Assembly: GCF_921293875.1 (NCBI RefSeq)
Contig: NZ_CAKLDI010000002.1
Span: forward strand, 310,001 to 374,000
DNA: 64,000 nucleotides
Source: Vibrio stylophorae
GTDB lineage: Bacteria > Pseudomonadota > Gammaproteobacteria > Enterobacterales > Vibrionaceae
Direction of reading: 5' to 3'
In this document: positions 19,522-27,953 of the stretch, in pieces
Numbering within the stretch: position 1 is the first letter of the stretch
Layout of the letters: every line of letters begins with the position of its first letter
Notes under the pieces: generated by a model
What the model saw: the letters and a program-made list of their open reading frames with translations, nothing else
Databases searched by the model: none
Told to the model about the DNA's origin: nothing
Position numbers and translations under genes: made by a program

Positions 19522-19615
19522 TAACGTTTAGTTAAGGGGTAGCCGAAGTACGCAACCCCGTGTTCGAAGCGAAACCAAGCGCACGTAGGATGTCCCACTA
19601 GAACTACTTGTTGGG
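19521..19615 (-). repeat. attC site of the CPBP protease cassette
   Basis: Minus strand starts CCCAACAAGTAGTTCTAG and ends CCCCTTAACTAAACGTTAG. It immediately follows the stop codon of the CPBP gene at 19616. Confidence 0.85.
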
Positions 19616-20413
19616 TCATTTTATGCTGTCATTGAATCTATTTCGTAAGCTTAGTGTCACATTAAATATACGAACGAGAATGAATAAACCTCCAATTGAT
19701 ACAAGCAACATCATTATATTCATAACGACCGAATTTAACTTCCAATCATGGTTAATCGCTCGAATATAAACCCCACCATTATATACAGCATGAGCGAAGA
19801 TAACAGGCCATAGTGAACGACTATAGTAATAGAGCCAACCTAAAAAACACCCCATCCAAAATGTAACAAACATTTGATATATATTCAAATGATACAAACC
19901 AAAAAGAAAAGCTGATAAAATAATAGCTTTACTAGGGGGGTAGTGGCTTAAAAAGCCCCTTAAGATAATCCCTCTAAACAACATTTCTTCTAAAAAAGGT
20001 GCTATGAGGCATATTGAAATTACACTAACAACACCACCACTCATCATTCTCTCTAACATATCTATGGTTTCTTTATCTTCAGGCATGAAAGAAATAAGAA
20101 AACCCATTAAGTCAACAAACCACCACACAGAACCCAAAACCACTAAAAAAACAGGAGTAAACAGCATCAAAACTGTACTTTTTATAGACTTATCAGAGGC
20201 ATGGAATAATTCTGAATAATTCAAACCCGTAAAGGACATCGCGGCTGTAATGACAATACCAGTTGATATCACTAAAATAATTGAAGATCGTGGATCCCCA
20301 TATTTAAAAACAACCCCTGCATCATAAAAGCCAGCTCCAATTAATATTTGTAAAGCGAGCAACATAATTAGCATCGCTACTGCGATTAAAATATCTGGTT
20401 GATTCTTATTCAT
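19616..20413 (-). CDS. CPBP-family (CAAX/Abi) intramembrane metalloprotease (integron cassette)
   Basis: 265 aa from MNKNQPDIL (ATG 20411-20413, GGAA upstream); a longer frame runs into attC. Seven or eight membrane helices. The three family motifs are present: LEEMLFRG (paired Glu plus Arg), FGLYHLN (His) and HAVYNGGV (His/Asn). Bacterial CPBP proteins serve as bacteriocin-immunity or abortive-infection-type proteins, and many have unknown roles. Being carried as a mobile cassette fits a self-protection or phage-related function. The active-site residues look intact. Confidence 0.9.
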   Translation of the reverse strand: MNKNQPDILIAVAMLIMLLALQILIGAGFYDAGVVFKYGDPRSSIILVISTGIVITAAMSFTGLNYSELFHASDKSIKSTVLMLFTPVFLVVLGSVWWFVDLMGFLISFMPEDKETIDMLERMMSGGVVSVISICLIAPFLEEMLFRGIILRGFLSHYPPSKAIILSAFLFGLYHLNIYQMFVTFWMGCFLGWLYYYSRSLWPVIFAHAVYNGGVYIRAINHDWKLNSVVMNIMMLLVSIGGLFILVRIFNVTLSLRNRFNDSIK

Positions 20414-20439
20414 ATTTAGATTCCAAATCTCATAATAAC

Positions 20440-20535
20440 CGAACGCTAAGTTAAGGGGTGACAAACAGTAGTGCGCTACCCTTGAGCGAAGCGAAACTGC
20501 GCACAACTTGGCATTCTACTTAAACTACTTGTTAG
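20440..20535 (-). repeat. attC site of ORFless cassette B
   Basis: Minus strand starts CTAACAAGTAGTTTAAG and ends CCCCTTAACTTAGCGTTCG, about 96 bp. The central part contains TTTCGCTTCGCTCAA, shared with the attC of ORFless cassette A. Confidence 0.85.
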
Positions 20536-20847
20536 AAACCGCAGCGCTTAAAGATGCCAAGGTAACAGTCCCAACCCAAATAAACTACGACATCAATAAC
20601 AAAATTTAATCGTCACTTAAATTTATCTGAATGAGCCAATTGCGCTTACCTAAATGAGAGAGAAGTTGTACATGTTAGCGACACGAAAAAACCAACGTGC
20701 CGGGAGTGGGAAAAATTGAAAGGCGATGGTTGCACGAGATTTATGTTTGCAGCCCGAGCACCTGATTAAAAGTGAAACGCGTAATCACCGCTGATTGAAT
20801 TGGCTGCGAACCGCCCACGAATCTAAACCAAATTCAGAGAAGATTTT
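20536..20847 (-). ncRNA. ORFless integron cassette B with structured core
   Basis: About 310 bp homologue of the cassette at 19210-19521, with no shared reading frame: the one short ATG frame that exists in A is stopped in B. The core is conserved at 20738-20813, with arms TTTGCAGCC (20746-20754) and GGCTGCGAA (20802-20810, one G-U pair) and an inner GATTA/TAATC pair (20764-20768, 20782-20786). Outside the core, similarity is patchy. It sits just upstream of the CPBP cassette. Confidence 0.45.
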
Positions 20848-20966
20848 CTAACGCTAAGTTAAGGGGTTGGCAACTCATACCGAGCTCCGCGTACCGCCAG
20901 AATGACTAAAACCAACGCATCGTGAAAATACCATGCGCTGCGAATTCCGCTTAAACAGTTTGTGAG
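20848..20966 (-). repeat. attC site of the 206-aa protein cassette
   Basis: Minus strand reads ACTCACAAACTGTTTAAGCGG and ends CCCCTTAACTTAGCGTTAG, about 118 bp, strongly VCR-like. The R'' box appears degenerate (CTCAC instead of CTAAC). The coding frame of the cassette gene reads into the site and stops at its TAA. Confidence 0.75.
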
Positions 20967-21571
20967 TTGCGCTGTTGAATAAGATCTAAAAAATTAATAT
21001 CAACATGCCCGTCTTCATCTCTAACGTGGACTCTTTCGTTGAAAAGCGCATCATCAATATTTGTATTATCGGTAAAGATTTCCATAAAGAGCGGTTTTAT
21101 CGTTCGGCTCTGAATTGCAGCAGCTAGTGCTTCATGAGCAAGGTTGATAAAAAACTCTGTATCGTCATCGTTCCCACTTTCATCAAGAGGCCCCAGCACT
21201 TCCCAACCTTCAAAGATATCTCGTAATCTTGAAATATTTGAATTACCTTTTTCAAAATCGGAGAGAATGATAAAGGGATTAGGAGAACAATTTGGATGAC
21301 ACTCAAAATCCATGTCTTCTTTACTCCATAGATTCCAATGTAAATCATAGTGCCAAAAAGCAACCGATAATGTCATATGGGAAAATGATTTTTGACGAGC
21401 ATAAAATTTAAGCTCATCCTTACGACTGGCAAGCAATGTTTTTAACGCACTCTTGTAGTACTTAATCAATCTTTTTTTATTGGTAAAAAAGCGCCAGACA
21501 AAAGGAACATGTACCTTAAGTTCAAGTTCAGAACAGATATTGGCAGTCAGAATCATTGCTCGCGCGATCAA
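20951..21571 (-). CDS. Hypothetical protein, 206 aa (integron cassette)
   Basis: I do not recognise a family. TTG start, with AGAGG eight bases upstream; an ATG five codons in is the alternative. The N-terminal 60 residues are basic (NKKRLIKYYKSALKTLLASRKDELKFYAR), the rest acidic (ESGNDDDTEFF, DEDGHVDINFLDLI), with no membrane segment. The last codons overlap the attC site. Codon use is A/T-rich compared with the chromosome genes around, as is typical of cassettes. Confidence 0.75.
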   Translation of the reverse strand: MIARAMILTANICSELELKVHVPFVWRFFTNKKRLIKYYKSALKTLLASRKDELKFYARQKSFSHMTLSVAFWHYDLHWNLWSKEDMDFECHPNCSPNPFIILSDFEKGNSNISRLRDIFEGWEVLGPLDESGNDDDTEFFINLAHEALAAAIQSRTIKPLFMEIFTDNTNIDDALFNERVHVRDEDGHVDINFLDLIQQRNSQTV

Positions 21572-21621
21572 ATCAAGTACCTCTTAATGATTTTTAGCGA
21601 AATCATCTCATAATGTGAGCA

Positions 21622-21720
21622 GCTAACGCCACATTAAGTAGTGAGTAATCCACCACCAAACTCAAACAAATCATCGTAAACACAAGACACGAGAATTGAA
21701 TGAACAATTCAACCGTTAAG
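21622..21720 (-). repeat. attC-like site of the GNAT cassette
   Basis: Minus strand starts CTTAACGGTTG and ends AATGTGGCGTTAGC, with TTTGTTTGAGTTTGGTGG in the middle resembling Vibrio cholerae repeats. R'' TTAAC and R' GTTAGC are present. Confidence 0.65.
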
Positions 21721-21735
21721 AATCACGCTTAAATG

Positions 21736-22293
21736 CTATGCTATAAAACCATTATTTTCATATTGATAAATGTGGTCTGCGTACAATTTACCACCAATTT
21801 TATAAGAATTTGGGATAACCTCTTTCAATGTAAAGCCACATTTGGTTAGCACTTTCTCTGACGCAATATTACCCTCTGTTACAACCGCATTAAACGATTG
21901 CAAACCATGCTCTCGATATGCCCATTGCAGTAAAGCCTTTAAAGATTCGGTTCCATAGCCTAATCCATGAAATTTGGGTTGGAATAGAAACCCAACTTCA
22001 GCTGAGCCATTATGTATACGAAAGCCAGTTACACCGATCTTCTCACCTGTTTCATTCAGAGTGATGATTAAGCATAACCAATGCTTAGAAGTCTTTGTCC
22101 AAACGGGAAGTCGAGACTCAAAACTTGCCTTAATTTCCTCTAAAGGCGGTTCATCAAAGCATAAGCGAATGACTGCAGGATCACGATATAGCGTGTGAAA
22201 TAGCGGCCAATCTTCAGCAGTGATTTGAGCCATACCTAATCTATCTGTATCAATTTTCAAACGCAGAACGCTCCTAGTTTTATAGCTATGCAT
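21736..22293 (-). CDS. GNAT N-acetyltransferase, RimJ/RimL-like (probable first cassette)
   Basis: 185 aa. The N-terminal IDTDRLGMAQITAEDWPLFHTLYRDP is typical of the RimJ/RimL acetyltransferase group. The acetyl-CoA-binding region is VGFLFQPKFHGLGYGTESLKALLQWAYR, and VVTEGNIASEKVLTKCGF completes the GNAT fold. The acceptor substrate is unknown. It is followed by an attC-like site, so it is probably the rightmost recognisable cassette. I see no attC on its upstream side. Confidence 0.88.
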   Translation of the reverse strand: MHSYKTRSVLRLKIDTDRLGMAQITAEDWPLFHTLYRDPAVIRLCFDEPPLEEIKASFESRLPVWTKTSKHWLCLIITLNETGEKIGVTGFRIHNGSAEVGFLFQPKFHGLGYGTESLKALLQWAYREHGLQSFNAVVTEGNIASEKVLTKCGFTLKEVIPNSYKIGGKLYADHIYQYENNGFIA

Positions 22294-22600
22294 TAAGCTA
22301 CGAATCCTGTTTATACAGCCATCAGAACAATCACTTACACTTCAAATCAGCATGATTTGTCACAGCAAGTGCAAATTCTGCTTCATGTTCACCAATCACA
22401 GCATTGTGATCCTATGGAAAGTAAATTTCTCTTGTTTGTATATACAGCGCCCGACTAACTTGCTGGAAAATCGTTTGAATCGAATTGAAGAATGTAGCTG
22501 CACATCTCGATTGCATAGCGTTGACACCACCAAGACACAAGCATAACATCAAAGCATACCGACCGTCGGTATGCTTTGAGTTTAGAGTATTGGGTAAAAA
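22294..22600. other. Divergent region between the GNAT and TetR genes
   Basis: About 307 bp forming the right edge of the cassette array. I see no attC or integrase remnant. It carries the TetR operator at 22549-22579. Confidence 0.5.
22549..22579. promoter_or_regulatory. Putative TetR operator, perfect palindrome
   Basis: Arms TCAAAGCATACCGAC and GTCGGTATGCTTTGA are exact complements around one central C. The ACCGAC/GTCGGT core is common in TetR-family operators. It ends 21 bp before the regulator ATG, so autorepression of the TetR/kinase operon is the natural reading. Confidence 0.8.
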
Positions 22601-23221
22601 ATGGCTAACAAAAAACCAAGTCGACGCGCAGAACTATTGAGCCTTGCGCAGACGCTGTTTTTAGAAAAAGGCTACGAACAGACATCTATGCAAGATATTT
22701 GCAGCGCTGCTGGCGTATCAAAAGGCGCGCTCTACCATCACTTCAAATCGAAAGAAGAAGTACTAGATGCCATGGTAGATGCTTTGATGGAACGCGCGGT
22801 AGACAAAGTGAGCATTATTGCTCGCGATCCAATACTCAGTGCCGCCGAGAAGATGGAACAAATCATTGGCTTATCCATCGATTCAAAGATGGACACTGGC
22901 AGTGAATCCCAATCTTTTAAACACGCAATTCAGCACCCTCACAACGCTCTTCTATTTTTTAAATTGAGAAATATCTGGGTCTCTAAAATCGGGCCAGAGA
23001 TAGAAATTGTTATTACGCAAGGCGTTACCGAATCGGTATTTGACGTGCAATTCCCCGAGGAAACAGCCCGAACGCTAGTCATGACCATTAGTGATTTTGG
23101 CGATGAAATGGAACGGATCATCGCAAACAAACAAACACTAAACGTAGCCAAAGCGCTTGAGCGCTCTAAACAAGCATTGTTTTGTATTTGTCACCGCTTG
23201 CTTGGTGCAGCACAGAACTAA
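22601..23221 (+). CDS. TetR-family transcriptional regulator
   Basis: 206 aa. The N-terminal helix-turn-helix is classical: ILxLAQTLFLEKGYEQTSMQDICSAAGVSKGALYHHFKSKEEVLDAMV. The C-terminal ligand domain is all-helical and unassigned. It overlaps nothing, but its stop codon abuts the next ATG (TAAATG), so it is an operon with the PEP-synthase-like gene. The perfect palindrome just upstream is its likely operator. Confidence 0.93.
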   Translation: MANKKPSRRAELLSLAQTLFLEKGYEQTSMQDICSAAGVSKGALYHHFKSKEEVLDAMVDALMERAVDKVSIIARDPILSAAEKMEQIIGLSIDSKMDTGSESQSFKHAIQHPHNALLFFKLRNIWVSKIGPEIEIVITQGVTESVFDVQFPEETARTLVMTISDFGDEMERIIANKQTLNVAKALERSKQALFCICHRLLGAAQN

Positions 23222-23248
23222 ATGTTCTCGACAATAAGGTTTAGACAA

Positions 23249-25831
23249 ATGATCTACGATTTCAACACGGCACTCATCCCGCCTCTCAACCAAATTGGCG
23301 GCAAAGCCAAAGGGCTTATGGATTCGACTCACGCAGGTTTTCCAGTACCAGAAGGCATTGTACTTTCAGTCGATTTTTTCAAACCCTGGCTCGATGACAT
23401 TAAGTCTTCCGCAGAATGGCAGGCGTTTTTGCGAGAAGGAAGCAAAGAAAAATGCGAGGCCATCGCTCAGCGCATTAGCCAATTAAGATTTAGTGCTGAA
23501 CAAAAAGCCGCGCTAGAGAAACATCTATCGACACTGCCTGGCGATCTTTTCTCAACACGATCTTCGTCGCCAGAAGAGGATCTTGATGGCACCTCATTTG
23601 CTGGAATGTATGAAACCTATCTTGGGGTGCAGCGCAAAGACCTCGAAGCTTTCGTGATAAAAACCTTTGCGTCCTGTTTTGATTATCGCGTTATGGGTTA
23701 CAAGACTCAAAACCATATTGCACTGGATAACACAGCCATAGCGGTAGTGATTCAGCGTCAGATCCATTCTGATGTTAGTGGCGTCGCCTTTTCGTTGAAT
23801 CCTTTAAACAACGCTTATGATGAAGTGGTGATCAACGCCTCTTTCGGCTTAGGCGAAGCGATCGTATCGGGCTTAGTCACGCCCGATACCTATATCGTGG
23901 ACAAGCTAACCAATCAGATCACTGAAAAGAAAATTAACGCCAAAAACATTGCCGTTCAGCTGACCACTTCAGGTTTCGTGGAACAAACTAACAATGAGCA
24001 TCCAACAGCGCAGGCTCTAAATGATACACAGATCATTGAGCTCTCACACCTAGTGCGCCAAATAGAAAAATTCCACGAAAAACATATGGATACGGAATGG
24101 GCATTCGAAGCTGGCACCTTGTATTTATTGCAAGCAAGACCGATTACGACATACCTTCCGCTCTTTCCGGAAATGATCACAAATCCTGGTGACAATAAAG
24201 AACTCTACATGGACTTTATAACCGTTACCCAAGGTTTTACAGATTCCATGTCAGATTTAGGTATCGATATTTGGGCCAAAATGGTGCACATCGGTAACGG
24301 TTTGCCCATGGGCAAAGACGGTATTTTGTGGGCGATTCATGGACGTCACTATATGAGTATGTCTCATTTAATGCGCGTTAGTCCCGCCATGCTAAAAACC
24401 TTCAGTTCTCACGATGAGCCAACCAAGCATATATTTGCTCAACTTGATCAAAGTGAGTTCACGCAAGGGAAAACGCCAGCAGCGCTCAAGGGGTTTCTTT
24501 GGAATATCACCAAACACATGGCACCGATGTATGCAGGAAGTGCAATACGAGGCCTTTTCAATGGGCGTTCTGCCCTAAAACGTTATGAAGATGCAAGTGA
24601 CAAGGTTTGGCAGCTATTACATCATCAACTCGAAGTGACTGATAAACCTTTTACCCAATTGGTCGACGAGTCTCTAGCTGGTTTTTCTGAACTGATAAAA
24701 GAAGTCGGTGGCGTACTGATTGCTGCATCAGTGGCGAAATGGAAAATTGAGCGCATGTTTAAAAAGCATGATGAAGCAAAAGATCTGATTGTTTCTCTTG
24801 CAATGAACTTACCCAATAATCCTGTTGCCGAAATGGGTCGACTGATGTGGCAGCTCGCTGCGCAACCCGAGTTTATGAATACTCGGTCTGCTGAGGCGTT
24901 TGCGACAAACCTAAATGCTAACAAGTATTCAGCTCAATTTATGGCGCTCTATGCCGATTATATTCAGCGCTTTGGCTGCCGCGGCGCGAAAGAAATAGAC
25001 ATTGCGACACCTCGAATGTCAGAAAACATTGAGCATATTTTCAACATGCTAAAGAATATTGATGTGTCTAACGACACGGAGTCAAAAGTACAGAAACGTA
25101 GTGAAGCCGCCTATCTCAAATTACGTCAAATAGCGCGCAACATTGGTAAAGAAGACAAATTTATTAAACTGGCCAAAATCTATCGAGACATGATTGGCTA
25201 CCGTGACCATCCCAAGTATATGTATGTCGTCGCCGTGAGTTTATTAAGACAAAAAGCGCTACTACTAGGAACCCAATGGGTCAATGAAGGTCGAATTACC
25301 AAAGCAGAACATGTGTTCAACCTATCTCTTGCGCAGATTTCTCAAGCTGAAAATAGTGAGGCGTCCTCACTCATGCCTCTGGTTGAAAAAAACATTGCTG
25401 CGCGAAACTTAGTTTCGCAAGTGAAAGACTGGCCTCGAATCCTTGATAGTCGAGGTAAGATTTATCATGGAGTTGCAGAAGCCAAAGATGGTGAAATTAG
25501 TGGTGAAAGTATCTCTCCAGGGATCATTCAAGGTCGTGCAAAAGTGCTATTAAACCCTTATGAAAAAGTCGTCAATAAAGGTGAAATACTAGTCTGCAAG
25601 GCCAGCGAGCCAAGTTGGGTGCCTGTATTCATTAATGCATCGGGAGTCGTCATGGAAGTTGGCGGCCCGCTTCAACATGGCGCAATTATCGCTCGGGAAT
25701 ACGGCTTACCTTGTATCAGCAGTGTGCAGAATGCCACGCAAATCATTAAAGATGGCGACATGATTGAGATTGATGGTTCAAGAGGAACCCTTCGAATTAT
25801 TAGCACCTCATCTATTGAACCTTCACATTAA
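23249..25831 (+). CDS. Rifampicin phosphotransferase-like / PEP synthase-family protein
   Basis: About 860 aa from MIYDFNTALIPPLNQ (AAGG nine bases upstream); an ATG at 23222 abutting tetR would add nine residues. The N-terminal ATP-grasp domain (about 1-310) carries GGKAKGL, STRSSSPEEDLDGTSFAGMYETYLGV and YLLQARPIT. A middle region of about 400 residues resembles no central catabolic enzyme. The C-terminal swivelling domain carries the phospho-His in GGPLQHGAIIAREYGLP (His near 810). Length and order ATP-domain, substrate domain, His-domain match rifampicin phosphotransferases, which phosphorylate the ansa bridge of rifamycins using ATP. A different small-molecule substrate is possible. Confidence 0.72.
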   Translation: MIYDFNTALIPPLNQIGGKAKGLMDSTHAGFPVPEGIVLSVDFFKPWLDDIKSSAEWQAFLREGSKEKCEAIAQRISQLRFSAEQKAALEKHLSTLPGDLFSTRSSSPEEDLDGTSFAGMYETYLGVQRKDLEAFVIKTFASCFDYRVMGYKTQNHIALDNTAIAVVIQRQIHSDVSGVAFSLNPLNNAYDEVVINASFGLGEAIVSGLVTPDTYIVDKLTNQITEKKINAKNIAVQLTTSGFVEQTNNEHPTAQALNDTQIIELSHLVRQIEKFHEKHMDTEWAFEAGTLYLLQARPITTYLPLFPEMITNPGDNKELYMDFITVTQGFTDSMSDLGIDIWAKMVHIGNGLPMGKDGILWAIHGRHYMSMSHLMRVSPAMLKTFSSHDEPTKHIFAQLDQSEFTQGKTPAALKGFLWNITKHMAPMYAGSAIRGLFNGRSALKRYEDASDKVWQLLHHQLEVTDKPFTQLVDESLAGFSELIKEVGGVLIAASVAKWKIERMFKKHDEAKDLIVSLAMNLPNNPVAEMGRLMWQLAAQPEFMNTRSAEAFATNLNANKYSAQFMALYADYIQRFGCRGAKEIDIATPRMSENIEHIFNMLKNIDVSNDTESKVQKRSEAAYLKLRQIARNIGKEDKFIKLAKIYRDMIGYRDHPKYMYVVAVSLLRQKALLLGTQWVNEGRITKAEHVFNLSLAQISQAENSEASSLMPLVEKNIAARNLVSQVKDWPRILDSRGKIYHGVAEAKDGEISGESISPGIIQGRAKVLLNPYEKVVNKGEILVCKASEPSWVPVFINASGVVMEVGGPLQHGAIIAREYGLPCISSVQNATQIIKDGDMIEIDGSRGTLRIISTSSIEPSH

Positions 25832-26012
25832 CGGTTCAATCAAACTTCGAGATTCAGATAAATATTCAGCGAGATTTGTCGCAACCATTTGATCACAAAT
25901 CTCGTATCAAGACATAAGGCAGTATCGTTTACGCAGATTTCTTGCCATTTAAGAGCAGCACTAGAAATCAAAGGGGGTGAGTCAAAAGAGGTAATCCTTT
26001 GAATTTTGATAC

Positions 26013-26044
26013 AAAAAAGCCAAGCATGAAGCTTGGCTTTTTTG
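26013..26044. terminator. Bidirectional terminator between the PEP-synthase-like gene and tRNA-Val
   Basis: AAAAAAGCCAAGC-ATGAA-GCTTGGCTTTTTT, usable from both sides. The stem and most of the loop equal those of the katG terminator at 17379. Confidence 0.85.
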
Positions 26045-26062
26045 TTGAATTTGGTGGGTCTA
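26014..26062. repeat. Right copy of imperfect direct repeat flanking the accessory block
   Basis: Terminator plus TTGAATTTGGTGGGT, where TGGTGGGT is the 3' terminus of the tRNA-Val gene on the other strand. It pairs with the left copy at 17379-17432. Confidence 0.45.
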
Positions 26063-26128
26063 GGCAGACTCGAACTGCCGACCCCTACCATGTCAAGGTA
26101 GTACTCTAACCAACTGAGCTATAGACCC
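26052..26128 (-). tRNA. tRNA-Val (anticodon GAC)
   Basis: 77 nt including an encoded CCA. The acceptor stem GGGTCTA/TAGACCC, D-loop AGCTCAGTTGGTTAGAG, anticodon loop TTGACAT (GAC) and T-arm GGCAGTTCGAGTCTGCC are all well formed. It decodes GUC (and GUU). Its 3' end faces the accessory block at 17.4-26.0 kb, the usual side for integration of islands. Confidence 0.97.
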
Positions 26129-26763
26129 AAATCCTTCACATTCAATCAGACGATATGAACGGGTTGACCCTGTCAACGAGGACGAATATTAGTGATACGC
26201 CCTTTAGCTGTCAACCGCATTTTTATTGAAGATCGCTCGTTTGTTCTCTTTTTGTTCGAGCTGTATCTTTTTCCAACACATTCTTGCCGCTTAATTCGCT
26301 ACTTGGTGATTATTCGAGCGCTTCACTCTCTCTTTTTTGTCTTTATACCCTTGATGGCAGTGTCCAAGCGGCATATGCAACGCATCTTAGATGCACTCTA
26401 GGCTAGTCAGTGGACGTGACAATGTGTGAATAAAATGCATGAATAGAATTCATCCATATCCATAAAAATATTTCTTCTATTGTGCAAAAATTTAGTGGGT
26501 GAATAATCACGCACCACAGTGCATAAATCCAGTAAGTAGAATTGTGTTTTTAACTCTATGCCATTGATTTAAAAATTGATAATGACAGTTACGGAATATT
26601 CAAACTAAGAGACTTACGCAGGAATATGCAATTAATAAGTTTTGTCGAAATGATAGATATTTATCACTGTTTTCCTATTTGAAAACTCCATAACCTCGCC
26701 CTATCTGATCGTTCCTGATCACACTCTCACAATTTTATCTAACTTCAACCTTGGAGATTTGCT
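26129..26763. other. Intergenic region upstream of the MFS gene, 635 bp
   Basis: Holds the tRNA-Val promoter (minus) and the MFS promoter (plus). An in-frame stretch at 26192-26401 has no ribosome-binding site and odd composition, so I do not call it. A 13-bp palindrome GCATCTTAGATGC lies near 26382 and could be a binding site. Otherwise A/T-rich and featureless. Confidence 0.5.
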
Positions 26764-27906
26764 GTGTCTATCACAAAGGCAGCGGGCAAAGCGACAATTT
26801 GGGTTCCAATCACTGGCCTAGGCATTTTTGCAATTGCTTCTGGCTATTTGATGAGCTTGATTCCGCTAGTGCTCGATCAAAATCAGTTCCCTGCTCAAAC
26901 TGCTGGCTGGATGGCGAGTAGTTATTATCTGGGTCTGTTACTTGGTGCTGTGATCGTCGAAGCAATTATCGCAAAAATTGGCCATCGCCAATCTATGGTT
27001 GGGTTTCTAGCGCTCACAGCACTAACCGTTGGTGGCATGATGCTGTGGAGTCATCCAAATATTTGGGTTTTTCTACGTCTTGTCGCTGGCATTGCTGTGG
27101 CGGGTGTTTTTGTGGTGATCGAGTCTTGGCTCCTCATTTGTGACAGCGCAAAACAGCGCACCCGTCGTTTGAGCCTCTATATGCTGGTTCTCTATGGCGG
27201 CACCGCCTTGGGCCAATTGCTAATTAGTGCGCTCGGTGCCAGTGGTCAAGCGCCTTTTATTCTAATTATCACCATGTTACTTGTGTCACTTTTGCCACCT
27301 ATGCTGGTGCGCGGTGCCAAGCCACCAGTAACAGAGCATCAAGCCATGCGTTGGAAAGATATTCGAGCGCTCAATAAGGCCGCTCTTTTTGGCTGCTTTA
27401 TTTCTGGCATGCTACTCGGCCCAATCTACGGATTGCTGCCGCTATTTTTAACCCAGCAACGCATGAATGAAGCGCAGGTGGGCGTGGTGATGACCGCTGT
27501 CGTCGTTGGCGGAATGCTAGTTCAACCGATTATTAGTTTGTTTGCGGGTCGTGGTAAGAAGATTTGGCAAATTGCATGTTGCGCACTGCTAGGGGTCATC
27601 GCTGTAGAAGGCGTGATCATGAGTGGTTCAAGTCAAATGACCGTCATTAGCTACATGATGCTAGGTATGGCAAGCTTTGCTATTTACCCCATTGCCATCA
27701 GCCTCGCCTGTGATGATATTCGACCTGAACAAGTCGTTTCTGCAACGCAAATCTGCCTACTCGGCTATGGCGTTGGCTCAGTTGCGGGTCCACTCATGGC
27801 TGGCGCAATGCTTTCCATGATGCCTTATTACTTGCTGGCTTGCATGGTTGCCACATTTGCATCATTGGTGATGGGGAAAAATCGCACTTTGGCGATGCCA
27901 CAATAA
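26764..27906 (+). CDS. MFS transporter (YcaD-like)
   Basis: 380 aa, GTG start with GGAG eight bases upstream. Twelve hydrophobic segments and the loop 2-3 motif (IAKIGHRQSMVG) of the major facilitator superfamily. The general shape, with VVIESWLL in helix 4 and a second half beginning ALFGCFISGMLLGPIYGLLPLFL, is that of YcaD-type transporters. Substrate unknown. Monocistronic with a clear terminator. Confidence 0.87.
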   Translation: MSITKAAGKATIWVPITGLGIFAIASGYLMSLIPLVLDQNQFPAQTAGWMASSYYLGLLLGAVIVEAIIAKIGHRQSMVGFLALTALTVGGMMLWSHPNIWVFLRLVAGIAVAGVFVVIESWLLICDSAKQRTRRLSLYMLVLYGGTALGQLLISALGASGQAPFILIITMLLVSLLPPMLVRGAKPPVTEHQAMRWKDIRALNKAALFGCFISGMLLGPIYGLLPLFLTQQRMNEAQVGVVMTAVVVGGMLVQPIISLFAGRGKKIWQIACCALLGVIAVEGVIMSGSSQMTVISYMMLGMASFAIYPIAISLACDDIRPEQVVSATQICLLGYGVGSVAGPLMAGAMLSMMPYYLLACMVATFASLVMGKNRTLAMPQ

Positions 27907-27927
27907 TTCAAACGCATTTTATGCTGG

Positions 27928-27953
27928 AAAACGCCGCATTAGCGGCGTTTTTT
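27928..27953 (+). terminator. Terminator of the MFS gene
   Basis: AAAACGCCGC-ATTA-GCGGCGTTTTTT. Confidence 0.85.

Noticed and set aside
26192-26401. 69-codon frame upstream of the MFS gene
   Set aside because: Starts without a ribosome-binding site, sequence looks like translated promoter DNA, no terminator.
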